Source: CAZBWE01 sp964581905 (GTDB lineage Bacteria > Planctomycetota > Phycisphaerae > Sedimentisphaerales > Anaerobacaceae). From it: DNA of 64,000 nucleotides. Below, piece after piece: positions 54,271 through 63,152 of the stretch. The stretch lies in contig CAZOQJ010000001.1 in NCBI GenBank assembly GCA_964581905.1, positions 24,923 to 88,922 of the forward strand. The letters are read 5' to 3'. A program made the position numbers and the translations under genes. Below the pieces are notes generated by a model. The model worked only from the letters and a program-made list of their open reading frames with translations. It was not told the origin of the DNA and did no database searches. The first letter of the stretch is position 1, and each line of letters opens with the position of its first letter.

Positions 54271-56301
54271 TTAGTTCTCCTTGATGTTTTTCTCAAGTTC
54301 TTGCAGTTCTGGTTTCATTTCATCTTTCTTCTTCTCGGTTATCTGGTCTAAATCCTCCTGGTTACTCAGGACATACGGCGTTATAAATATGAGCAGATTC
54401 GTTTTCTGCACTTCATCTTTATTGTGCTTGAACAGGTTGCCAAGTATGGGAATGTCACCGACAAAGGGTATTTTCTTTTCAACAGTAGTTTTGTCATCGC
54501 GAATTAGTCCACCGATGACGATAGTCGAGCCGGAATTCATGGAAACAACGGTCTGTGCCTGTCTTTTAGCCGTTGTCGGAGTATCGGAGGAAGCGGTGGT
54601 TTCAATAAGCTTTGTGAACTCGCTGTCAATTTCGAGCCTGACCAGGCCGCCCTGACTGATATGCGGCACTATCTCCAGACTGATTCCAACGTCTTTGTAT
54701 TCGTATGTTTTTATCACGGTTGGAGTAAGTAAGTCGGTTGTTTCGGTAATTCTTGACTCGGTAACAAATGGCCTGTTTTCACCCACGATTATGCTGGCCT
54801 TTTGATGATTTGAGGTCATGATATGTGGCGTTGAAAGAATATTAACGCCGGTCTGTTTCTCCAACGCCGTTATTATTGCGCCGATGTTCGTAGTTGTGCC
54901 GCTTTTCTTCCATGCGCCGACACTTAGTCCTTCGAGGTCTCCACTTGCGAAATCCACGCGCGGACCAAAATTTGTTGACGCAAAAAATCGAATACTACTT
55001 TCTACAGCGTCATCGAGCGTTGCCCAGTCGATACCTATTTCTTTTAAGCCCTCCTCGCTGACCTCCATAATGAGCATTTCAACTAAAACCTGCTCACGAA
55101 TTATATCGAGCTTTTCGACAATCTCCGAGATTACCTCAAAGTCCTGAGCTGAAGCACTGATTATCAGTGCGTTTGTACCTTCATCGGCGGCAATCTGAAC
55201 CCCCTGTGGGGCTTCGAGTGCACCGGAGATTCCTAAGTTCATAACAGCTTTGGTGAGTGATTCAGCAGTTTCTTTGGCTGGTGCGTTCTTAAGGTACATT
55301 ACGCGAACATTAGCAGCTCTGCTCGGACGTTGAATATCAAGCTGATTTGCTAATTTTTTGATTGTTTCGGTGTCCTGAGTGTTAGCAACAACAATAAGAG
55401 AATTTGTTCTTACATCAGGTAAAATTTGGATACCTCTGTTAATCTGTGGCGCATCCCGGCTACGTGCCGTCCGTGAAGGAACAGACTTGCTTTTCAGCAT
55501 TATGCTGGTTATCTGTTCACTGAGAACCTGTGCGGAAGCATATTCCAATCCAATTACGGCAACTTGCTCTTTTGAGCCTGTTACGTCAAGTTTCTGAATA
55601 ATTTTGGCAACATGATGTATATTTGAAGATGCATCTGTAATCAAAATCGAATTCGTTCGGGGGTAGGTTGCCATATATGAGCTTGTGGCTAAAAGCGGCT
55701 TAATAATCTGACTTACTTCTGTAACATCAGCATATTTCAACGGAATAATCTGAGTAACAATAGAATCACTTTCAGGGATTTCCGACGGTTTGCTGCCAAT
55801 GCGAACCTGTAAATTACGCTTGGAAGCTTCTGCTCTTGGGACTATTTTCACAAGGTCTCTAGCTGGCACAGCTGCATAGCCTTTTACTTCCAGAATCGAT
55901 TCCAAAACCTTATAAATTTCACCAAGACGTATCTTTGTAGGCGACATAACCGTAACAGTGCCGCGGACACTATCATCTACAATAAAATTAACCCCGGTTA
56001 TATCTCCAATGGTCTTGAGCATAATCCGAATATCAACCTGGTCGAAGTTTACAGATACAAGCTCATCAGCCATACCCGGATTGGTAAGTGCAGGCAGATT
56101 TACCCCCGCGTCTTGCTGTCGCAAGACAGCAGCGGGGGTATCAGAGCTCAATTGCTCTGCGACGTTGGTGGAGCTGTCCGCAAAGCTTATACAAAATATA
56201 CAAATAAGACAGAAAAGACTTTTCGGCCTACGGCGGGCTCCTCCCAGATGAGTTAACGGCTGTGATTTTCGCCTGTTTATATTTAAGTTCTTTAGGGGCA
56301 T
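54271..56301 (-). CDS. gspD: Type II secretion secretin GspD
   Basis: 676 residues from the ATG at 56301, which has an AGG about 10 bases upstream; an in-frame ATG at 56331 has none. Signal sequence SLFCLICIFCISFADS, N0 domain (VNFDQVDIRIMLKTIGDITG), repeated N1-N3 domains (VTEVSQIIKPLLATSSYMAT) and the secretin domain (VGENRPFVTE; GLIRDDKTTVEKKIPFVGDI). It forms the outer-membrane pore. Two repeats lie in frame in its leader region: the palindrome 56102-56139 (residues PAAVLRQQDAGV) and a 13-base CGTCTCG-family core at 56228-56240. Confidence 0.94.
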   Translation of the reverse strand: MPLKNLNINRRKSQPLTHLGGARRRPKSLFCLICIFCISFADSSTNVAEQLSSDTPAAVLRQQDAGVNLPALTNPGMADELVSVNFDQVDIRIMLKTIGDITGVNFIVDDSVRGTVTVMSPTKIRLGEIYKVLESILEVKGYAAVPARDLVKIVPRAEASKRNLQVRIGSKPSEIPESDSIVTQIIPLKYADVTEVSQIIKPLLATSSYMATYPRTNSILITDASSNIHHVAKIIQKLDVTGSKEQVAVIGLEYASAQVLSEQITSIMLKSKSVPSRTARSRDAPQINRGIQILPDVRTNSLIVVANTQDTETIKKLANQLDIQRPSRAANVRVMYLKNAPAKETAESLTKAVMNLGISGALEAPQGVQIAADEGTNALIISASAQDFEVISEIVEKLDIIREQVLVEMLIMEVSEEGLKEIGIDWATLDDAVESSIRFFASTNFGPRVDFASGDLEGLSVGAWKKSGTTTNIGAIITALEKQTGVNILSTPHIMTSNHQKASIIVGENRPFVTESRITETTDLLTPTVIKTYEYKDVGISLEIVPHISQGGLVRLEIDSEFTKLIETTASSDTPTTAKRQAQTVVSMNSGSTIVIGGLIRDDKTTVEKKIPFVGDIPILGNLFKHNKDEVQKTNLLIFITPYVLSNQEDLDQITEKKKDEMKPELQELEKNIKEN
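56102..56139. repeat. Composite C5/G5 palindrome, copy F, in frame in gspD
   Basis: ACCCCCGC, GTCTTGC / GCAAGAC stem with TGTC loop, AGCA bulge, GCGGGGGT. The frame stays open through it. It lies between the signal sequence and the N0 domain, a place likely to tolerate extra residues. Same layout as copies B and D. Confidence 0.8.
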
Positions 56302-56343
56302 TGGTTTTACCTGCTCACCTGAAGTTCTCATGCTGCTAACAAT

Positions 56344-57258
56344 TTACTGCAAAGAAAATGAGAATCTTTTAGTTTCATTACCACGCAACAGTTCTAAATT
56401 CATAGTTGCCTGTGACCTTGCCTTCTTGAAAATCTGGTAAGCTTTCTGCTTACTTGTTAATCGGTGGCCATTAACCATACGAATAACATCACCGTTTCTT
56501 AAGCCGATATGTTTCGCCGCTGGTATGTTTTCCAGGCCTGTTATTCTAAGTCCTTCTACTCGGTTGTCCGCGAAGCAAAGCTCGATGAGCGCCTTCTTCA
56601 GTATTGCCTCTACATATCCTATCCTGGTTTGAATTTTGACAGGGTCTTGCTCCTGTGGCGAATTGGTTTTCACCCCTGAGGGGCTATTATTGCTCGTCTG
56701 GCATGAAGATGCCCGGGCATTATTATCATCGTTGCTGCTGTACTTTCCATTGTTGAGACCTAATATTTTTCTTTCTCCGTTATGTACCAGAGTTACTGTA
56801 TCTGTGTCTATGCCTTCAATGCGAGAGTTTCTGACCGTTTGGCCTATCTTGTAGAGGTCAAGCTCACTGGTTTTAAGGTCTTTTATGACAGCCCTCGAAA
56901 CTGGTGGGCTGCCGGATATGGTGCCGAATAATGCCAGCCCCAATTCCTCGGAAGCTGACTGCCAAGAGCCGGTAGGATTACTCATTGATGACCGTTTGCC
57001 TGTGTTCGTTTGGTCTGAAGTGCCGAATGGATTTCTTTCTATGATATCAGCATAATCTTCCTGCGACAAAACAGGTGCTTCGATAGTTTTTCTTACACAG
57101 GCTTTGTCCCCACCCAATGCTGAGGCTGGGACCAGGCCCTTTTTAATGCGCTCAGGCAACAGCACTTTTCCGGCAATTACATAACCCAACGCCAAGACAA
57201 GCACTAACTTGCTTATAGACAGAACCTTATGAATATACAATATGTTATCTTTTTTCAT
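56344..57258 (-). CDS. gspC: Type II secretion protein GspC
   Basis: 304 residues: one N-terminal membrane helix (LSISKLVLVLALGYVIAGKV), a homology region near 100-170 (LGLALFGTISGSPPVSRAVI; YKIGQTVRNSRIEGIDTDTV) and a C-terminal PDZ domain (ENIPAAKHIGLRNGDVIRMV). GspC connects the inner platform to the secretin. AAGGGG stands 8 bases before the ATG. First gene of the T2SS core; 177 bases separate it from the protease gene upstream, with no convincing promoter in between, so co-transcription is likely. Confidence 0.88.
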   Translation of the reverse strand: MKKDNILYIHKVLSISKLVLVLALGYVIAGKVLLPERIKKGLVPASALGGDKACVRKTIEAPVLSQEDYADIIERNPFGTSDQTNTGKRSSMSNPTGSWQSASEELGLALFGTISGSPPVSRAVIKDLKTSELDLYKIGQTVRNSRIEGIDTDTVTLVHNGERKILGLNNGKYSSNDDNNARASSCQTSNNSPSGVKTNSPQEQDPVKIQTRIGYVEAILKKALIELCFADNRVEGLRITGLENIPAAKHIGLRNGDVIRMVNGHRLTSKQKAYQIFKKARSQATMNLELLRGNETKRFSFSLQ

Positions 57259-57435
57259 TTGAACACCCCTTCTCTGCCTTAAAATTTATCGTCCTGCTGT
57301 CAACCGTACTTAAGCCGAATCCTCCCTATCAGCTTTGTATATACGTTCACAGCAATATCGTGGTTGTGATGAGGCTATTTATGGGGCTAAGCAGGCACTT
57401 GCAGATGGACTCGCATAATAATTCGCTTCGTTACC

Positions 57436-58299
57436 TTAAGCGAGCACTATAGCTATCATGAAATAGCAGATGTTAGCAAGACCATGAAACAAGATTGGTG
57501 CGAGTAGCGATTTGGTGCGGATGAACAACCAGCCAAGAATCAAGCCAGGTAGAAACGTCCAGACCGATATTATCTGACCTTGGACTATTATGTGAGCGGC
57601 TGCAAAACAAGCGGCCGATAATAGTATGCTTATCCACATTCCGTCGCCATAGCGTCCCGTCGCCATAGCTATGGAGCGTCGGCGACTTTGGAGCGTCGGC
57701 GACTGCTGTAGCCGATATTGCTCTGATTCTACCGTGCGTATTAACCTCAATATATTACCTTGCACATAACCCCTGAAAAATACTTCTTCAGCTACAGCAA
57801 CGTACATAAACTGATAAAATATCCAGTAAGCCAGGTTTTGTCCCTCCGGCAGCACAGGACGCAGAGGCAAGTTTAATCCACAGGACCTTAGCAACGAACA
57901 CCCAAAAAAGATTGCAGGAAAGACAAATATACAGGTCCAGCCAAGCACCGAAAGCGAATATCTAATCTGTTTGATGTTAAATCCTATCTTAGCAAACCTC
58001 CTTTTCTTAATTGCTGTTGGTATAATTGCCGCAGCAACCAGAGTACCTGGAGTTATAAACCAGCCAGCTCCGGAGAGAGAAGGGTTGCCGTTAAAGGCCG
58101 CGATTGCTAGAATTGCGGCAATCGTTACGAAGATGGTCTCTATGAGTAAAGATATATCGAGTTGCTTTAATCTGTTACTAAAAAGTTGTGCCGACCAGAT
58201 GGTCGGCAGCAAATCGGTAATCTCAGAAACCAATTTTGCGAAAAGATTGCAAAATGGTAGCTTACTTACATGACTGGGTAAATAGTCCATTTTTAACAT
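57436..58299 (-). CDS. CPBP-family intramembrane glutamic protease, candidate sorting enzyme
   Basis: 287 residues from ATG 58299; the frame also reads from 58347 inside the upstream gene. About seven to eight membrane helices. All three motifs of the CPBP (Abi/Rce1-type) family are present: EEVFFR at 171-176 (EExxxR), FAAAH at 232-236 (FxxxH) and HGLAN at 272-276 (HxxxN). Relatives include Rce1, bacteriocin self-immunity proteins and myxosortase, which processes a C-terminal anchoring signal. Its start overlaps the upstream stop in a 7-base ATGTTAA, so both genes are translated together. The loop at about residues 196-220 is encoded by a palindromic repeat (57641-57707). Confidence 0.88.
   Translation of the reverse strand: MLKMDYLPSHVSKLPFCNLFAKLVSEITDLLPTIWSAQLFSNRLKQLDISLLIETIFVTIAAILAIAAFNGNPSLSGAGWFITPGTLVAAAIIPTAIKKRRFAKIGFNIKQIRYSLSVLGWTCIFVFPAIFFGCSLLRSCGLNLPLRPVLPEGQNLAYWIFYQFMYVAVAEEVFFRGYVQGNILRLIRTVESEQYRLQQSPTLQSRRRSIAMATGRYGDGMWISILLSAACFAAAHIIVQGQIISVWTFLPGLILGWLFIRTKSLLAPILFHGLANICYFMIAIVLA
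57641..57707. repeat. CGTCGCCATAGC palindromic element inside the CPBP gene
   Basis: Two direct copies of CGTCGCCATAGC (57642-57653 and 57658-57669) and two of TGGAGCGTCGGCGACT (57672-57687 and 57689-57704) stand around a small ATAGCTAT palindrome. The two halves are partly complementary. It encodes about 22 residues between catalytic motifs 1 and 2, without breaking the frame. Confidence 0.8.
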
Positions 58300-61200
58300 T
58301 CGCTTCTCGCTGTATTGCGTGCTTTCCGCTTTCGTGCATCTCGGCACGTAATTACTATCATCACCATAATATACCCCACGTATGGCAGTAAAAATTCGAC
58401 AATGTTGCCCTGGCGGTTAGGAGACATTGCGCAACCTCCACCGCCGCCGCCACCTCCTCCGATGATATCACCAACAGAGCCGCCAACGATAAATTGTGTC
58501 AAGTGTGTAGTCTTGAAACGTAGAGCATGTAAGGTCGAAGATATCTCGATATTCTCAATGTCTGTTATCCCTTGCTGACTGAGTGTGCCGGTAAGCGGAT
58601 TATACCAGTATGCTGAAGTTGGATTATCAGAGTTCGAAACCTCATATGGTATGGTGATTGTAACCGGCTGGTCGAAATTTATCCCGCTCGGCCCGAATTC
58701 GTATGGCAGACTGAAACACTCAAGCGAAAACTCTGGTGGATTTTTTACCCTTGATATCGTAATCTTTATATCACATGCATAAGCCCCTGCTGGCACTATG
58801 ATAGAAACATCGTTCACACCATCTATGTTAGCTGGCTCAGTACCGACTGTTTCGTCTAAAGAAGTAGAAGCATCCTTTGATGCTAATGCGTTAGATTCTA
58901 TGAAAGTGCTTCCAGCATAATAAATATCTGTACTTGTGTTTCTACTATCAGCCCATACCATATACGGATGGCCGTATATGTCTGCTCCAATTGCCGGTTC
59001 ACTTTGGTTCGCATTCGAGCCGTCGTCGCCTATGAGCGCATTTGTTTTACTGCTGGAACCTGCCTCAACAAAGTACAAATCTGTATCTGTATTGCGTTCA
59101 TCCTGCCAACACGCGAAAACCTTTAAGTTATTGCCTGTGCTGCCTGTAACAGTAACAGTTGGTTGCCGCTGGTCGGCGCTGGAGGTATCGTCTATAATAG
59201 AACTGCCTGTCAAAGGACTGGCTGGCAAGCCATTTGAAGATGCATAATATATGTCCCTATTGCCGGATGTATCATCAACCCACAGCAAATGCAAAATGGA
59301 CCCAATAGCTTCAGTAGCAATTGCAGGACTTGATTGGTTATTTGCATTGCTTACTATCGCCACATTAGTCCAGGGGCCATTGTTTGAAGCCGCTCCATAA
59401 ATGTCATTTGAGCCGCCTCTTGCATCTGTCCACACTACGTAAATCGTATTGTCAGAGTCTGCAACAACAGCTGGTTCGGTTTGGTCGGAGCTATCAGAGG
59501 TTATTCGTGAAATTGTTGTTACAAAATCGTTGCTCGATGAAGCTACATAGATATCCTGATTACCTGCTTGGTCATCCTGCCAGACAACGTATGCAGTCTT
59601 CGATACAGAGCTGTCAACAACTATAGCAGGATTGACCTGATTGTCGTTAGAGTCGGTGATACTTTTTTCGGTAGCCCAGTTTATTCCGTCAGTAGACGTC
59701 GATATGTAGATATCCCAATTTTCCCTCCTGTTATCCTGCCATACCACGTAGAGCTTGTCATCAGCATCTACCGCAATAGCAGCGTTACACTGGTCAGTAT
59801 TATTACTTGTTAGCTGAACGCTGCTGTCAAAGTTGTTTGCTCCCGCTGTAAGTTTGCCGATATATACATCTCGACTGCCCGTTTGACCTGCATGCCAGGC
59901 TACCCAAATGTCACCGCTGCTGTCTCGTACCGTTGAAGGTGTATCACTTGAGTTATCTGAGCCTGAATTGACCTTCTTATTTTGGCCGAATGAACGCATC
60001 TCGGTCTGGAAGGAGTATGAATACTCACTCATGACATTGCCTGCGATGTCTGTAGCGTTTACCGTAACAGCAACTGTCTGGTCGAAATCAAACATGTCAT
60101 TCGCCTGATAGATGAACCTATAATCAGCTTTCGTGCCCACCCTGCGGCAATGGCCGTATTCACTGCTATAGTCGGCTGTATTACCTGTGTACACAGTATT
60201 GTTGTTGACTTTAATAGTTATCGAATTGGCATCAACGCCTTTGCCGGAATCTACGATATGTAACGTTACTAAATTATTTATGGGCACTTGTATAGCATCA
60301 GCAGCCGGCGAACAGTTATTAACGCTCGGTGCAGACGTATCAGCGCTAACAGTTATTGTAATCGATTCAGAATCTTGGGCGTTGTCGTCGCTTGCAATGA
60401 AAGTAACTTCATAACTGCCTATTTGGCCGTCATTTGGAGTCCAGCTAAAGGTTTGGTTGGCAAACGTCGCTCCGCTGGGTAAACCTCCTGTTGAATACGT
60501 TATTGTATCGCTGTCAGGGTCGGTTGCGCTCACAGTGAAAGTTAAAGAATCGTCTGTGTAAACTGATTGGTTGCCAATTGTACTCAGTACAGGTGCTCGG
60601 TTAGTATTGCTTACTGTTATGGCAATCGTCTCAGAATCCTGGGCCTGACCATCGCTGGCAGTAAAGGTTACCTGGTGGTTTCCTGCCTGATTGTAACCGG
60701 GCGTCCATGTAAATGCCTGGCCGACAAATACTGCGCCGCTTGGCAAGCTTTCCACCGAATATGTGATTGTATCATCGTCAGCGTCGGATGCGCTCACTGA
60801 AAAGCTCAAAGTACTGTTCTCGTCAACCGATTTGCTACCAATCGCATCAAGTACAGGTGCTCGGTTCACATTGTTCACTGTGATGGTAATCGTCTCGGAA
60901 TCTTGGGCCTGGGTATCACTGGCAATGAACGTGACCTGATAAGTGCCGGCCTGCTCGTAGCTTGGTGTCCAGGTAAAGCTCTGGCTGGCAAATGTTGCGC
61001 CGCTGGGCAGGTCTTGTGCTGAGTATGTGATTGTATCACTATCAGCGTCAGTAGCACTTACAGAAAAACTCAAAGCACTGTTTTCATTAACAGATTTGTT
61101 TCCAATTGAATTAAGTACCGGTGCTCGGTTCACATTGTTAACTGTGATGTTGATCGTCTCAGAATCCTGTGCTTGGCTGTCGCTGGCAACAAACGTGACC

Positions 61201-63152
61201 TGATAAGTGTCGGCCTGCTCATAGCTTGGCGTCCAGCTAAATGTCTGGCCACTAAGTACAGCGCCAGCATCAATGGCCGTACCTGAAGCCGAATATGTTA
61301 TCGTATCACTATCGGCATCGGTGGCCGATATCGTGATTGTCAAAAGAGCGTTCTCGCTTGCGGATTTACTGCCGATTGCATTAAGTGTCGGTGCGGAATT
61401 CGAACTGCCCGAACCCGCAGTCCAGATATCTCCATAATCCGCACGGTAGGTATCCCACATATTTTCGAGAAAATCGCTTGTCTGCCGCACCGCCTCTCCT
61501 TCATGCTCAGCCATAAACCTGTCCATATAATCAAAGAGAGCGTCGTGGTTCCATAAGGTTTTTATATCAGGCATAATCCATGCAGCAAGAAGTCCTCCCC
61601 AGACCTGTGCATTGGCTACTTGGTATCCCTTACCCCATTGAGGACTAGAACGAACAGGATAGGTAGAATGTACAAGGCCCCAACACGGCAAACCAATATC
61701 CGCAGCAACAAATTCTGTCCAATCAGCACCGAGTGGACCAGCACCATGCCCATAGTACAAAGCGCCCCGTACTTGATAAACAGCATCGCCGGTAACGTCC
61801 GTATCGCCCCTATAAACCACATTCAATGTTATTTGGGTGTTACTGTCAACAGAATCTATTAGATAAGCCTTGCCATCAATGTTGTATGCTTCAGCGTCCT
61901 CATCTACTCCAAAATACTGACCTCCAGTTACGTTAGCAACCCACTCAGTCCCAACTCCCTCTACTACAGCACTTCCATTCGTTACTTTTACAGTGCCTGT
62001 AGTATATGCTGCCACTCCATGTCCATTTAGTGCGTATGGCTGTGAATATGCATCTGCCGCCTTAGCATAGAATGTTTGGTCATCCTCTTGGAAATGGATA
62101 TAATCTGCAGGTGCATCACCAGCTCCGTGTTCTCCATCGTATAAATAATCTCCTGATTTAACACCGATGTTTTTCATGCTTGTATCATTAAGAACAACCC
62201 CCGCAAATACGATTGGCATTTTACGGCCAGCTTGATGACCTCCGTCATTTTGGAAATTAACAAGGCCGCCATTGTTTACTATGCCAAAATTGTCAATACC
62301 CAACTGCACATATCTAACAAGCAATGTTTCTTTTTGTTCGTTCGTATAATCAAGATTCAAGAACACCGCACCTATCCCTGTCCGCCGAGCTATATCCGTA
62401 CCATAATCAGGCATATTATCGACCGGATGTAGTTGCCTGGACCCATAGCCCGCCCGGTGGTCAATCCAAGGTTTCTCAAAATAACCTTCAACCGTAGCCA
62501 ACTCAGGTGTATCATCCACCGCCGTTAGATTTGAGAGTACATTATAATTCAAATCACTCTTATTAAAATTGATTGTTTTGTCAGAACCACAGTATGCCGG
62601 GCGAAAACTATCGGCGGCAGGAGCAGAAGCTAATACAGTTAAAATTGCCGCAGTTTGTACCTGTGGCTGATGACCTGCCGCTGCAACGCTGATAGTAGAA
62701 ACCAAAGATGAACTTGGAGCAACATCAAGAGGCGAAGTTGCACTTACATCCAAAGCAACATTAATCGCCGCATCGTAAGTAAGATATAACGCATTACTGT
62801 CGTAACCATGTTTATTTTCAGTGGGGTTGGGATTTAGCATTGTGCCGTTTTTTGTTCGTCCGCCAATTTCAGTGGAAGGTGGGTCAATCCCTACGATAGC
62901 AACTGGCCCAACAACCCAATAATCTCCATTTGCAAATTGGCCATACTGATATGTGTCTCCGGCACCATCAATAGATAATTCTTTATCAAACGTCCATGTT
63001 ATCCCGAACTGGCTTAGCGAATTAGCTGCAAAACCTTTGCTAGGCAGATTTGCACCAATGGCGAGTAGCGAGAAAAACATCAACACGAATTGGCGTGAGG
63101 GTTCGTGCCCTCCTCCGCATGCTGGCTTAGATGTATCCATTGTATTTGCCAT
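58293..63152 (-). CDS. Large secreted Ig/beta-propeller protein with Gly9-Cys-membrane-basic tail
   Basis: 1619 residues from ATG 63152; the frame is open to 63260. Signal sequence at about 20-42 (RQFVLMFFSLLAIGANL). Residues 43-580: an unrecognised N-terminal domain. 586-940: four Ig-like (He_PIG/cadherin-like) repeats of about 90 residues (ATDADSDTITYSA; SWTPSYEQADTYQVTF). 941-1050: a further Ig-like domain. 1064-1421: seven repeats of the VVWQDxxxGNxDIYxAS type, a probable seven-bladed propeller. 1431-1551: a ZU5-like domain (SIIVPAGAYACDIKITISRV). 1565-1573 nine Gly, Cys 1574, membrane helix (FLLPYVGYIMVMIVIT) and basic tail. Likely exported by Sec then T2SS and anchored through its tail. 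Confidence 0.85.
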   Translation of the reverse strand: MANTMDTSKPACGGGHEPSRQFVLMFFSLLAIGANLPSKGFAANSLSQFGITWTFDKELSIDGAGDTYQYGQFANGDYWVVGPVAIVGIDPPSTEIGGRTKNGTMLNPNPTENKHGYDSNALYLTYDAAINVALDVSATSPLDVAPSSSLVSTISVAAAGHQPQVQTAAILTVLASAPAADSFRPAYCGSDKTINFNKSDLNYNVLSNLTAVDDTPELATVEGYFEKPWIDHRAGYGSRQLHPVDNMPDYGTDIARRTGIGAVFLNLDYTNEQKETLLVRYVQLGIDNFGIVNNGGLVNFQNDGGHQAGRKMPIVFAGVVLNDTSMKNIGVKSGDYLYDGEHGAGDAPADYIHFQEDDQTFYAKAADAYSQPYALNGHGVAAYTTGTVKVTNGSAVVEGVGTEWVANVTGGQYFGVDEDAEAYNIDGKAYLIDSVDSNTQITLNVVYRGDTDVTGDAVYQVRGALYYGHGAGPLGADWTEFVAADIGLPCWGLVHSTYPVRSSPQWGKGYQVANAQVWGGLLAAWIMPDIKTLWNHDALFDYMDRFMAEHEGEAVRQTSDFLENMWDTYRADYGDIWTAGSGSSNSAPTLNAIGSKSASENALLTITISATDADSDTITYSASGTAIDAGAVLSGQTFSWTPSYEQADTYQVTFVASDSQAQDSETINITVNNVNRAPVLNSIGNKSVNENSALSFSVSATDADSDTITYSAQDLPSGATFASQSFTWTPSYEQAGTYQVTFIASDTQAQDSETITITVNNVNRAPVLDAIGSKSVDENSTLSFSVSASDADDDTITYSVESLPSGAVFVGQAFTWTPGYNQAGNHQVTFTASDGQAQDSETIAITVSNTNRAPVLSTIGNQSVYTDDSLTFTVSATDPDSDTITYSTGGLPSGATFANQTFSWTPNDGQIGSYEVTFIASDDNAQDSESITITVSADTSAPSVNNCSPAADAIQVPINNLVTLHIVDSGKGVDANSITIKVNNNTVYTGNTADYSSEYGHCRRVGTKADYRFIYQANDMFDFDQTVAVTVNATDIAGNVMSEYSYSFQTEMRSFGQNKKVNSGSDNSSDTPSTVRDSSGDIWVAWHAGQTGSRDVYIGKLTAGANNFDSSVQLTSNNTDQCNAAIAVDADDKLYVVWQDNRRENWDIYISTSTDGINWATEKSITDSNDNQVNPAIVVDSSVSKTAYVVWQDDQAGNQDIYVASSSNDFVTTISRITSDSSDQTEPAVVADSDNTIYVVWTDARGGSNDIYGAASNNGPWTNVAIVSNANNQSSPAIATEAIGSILHLLWVDDTSGNRDIYYASSNGLPASPLTGSSIIDDTSSADQRQPTVTVTGSTGNNLKVFACWQDERNTDTDLYFVEAGSSSKTNALIGDDGSNANQSEPAIGADIYGHPYMVWADSRNTSTDIYYAGSTFIESNALASKDASTSLDETVGTEPANIDGVNDVSIIVPAGAYACDIKITISRVKNPPEFSLECFSLPYEFGPSGINFDQPVTITIPYEVSNSDNPTSAYWYNPLTGTLSQQGITDIENIEISSTLHALRFKTTHLTQFIVGGSVGDIIGGGGGGGGGCAMSPNRQGNIVEFLLPYVGYIMVMIVITCRDARKRKARNTARSEC
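58296..58460 (-). other. C-terminal sorting signal of the large surface protein
   Basis: Encodes nine glycines, then CAMSPNRQG, a 20-residue hydrophobic segment and CRDARKRKARNTARSEC. The three-part layout (motif, membrane helix, Arg/Lys cluster) and the Gly-Cys start resemble GlyGly-CTERM, MYXO-CTERM and JDVT-CTERM signals processed by rhomboid or CPBP proteases. Confidence 0.7.

Noticed and set aside
57298..57303. Minus-strand TTGACA before gspC as a promoter
   Set aside because: No -10-like hexamer is found 15-19 bases downstream.
57641..57707. CRISPR-like repeats
   Set aside because: Only two copies each of two different units in a coding frame, with no unique spacers of constant length and no cas genes.
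58300..58347. Upstream start for the CPBP protease
   Set aside because: It would overlap the surface-protein gene by 55 bases; the ATG overlapping the stop fits coupled translation better.
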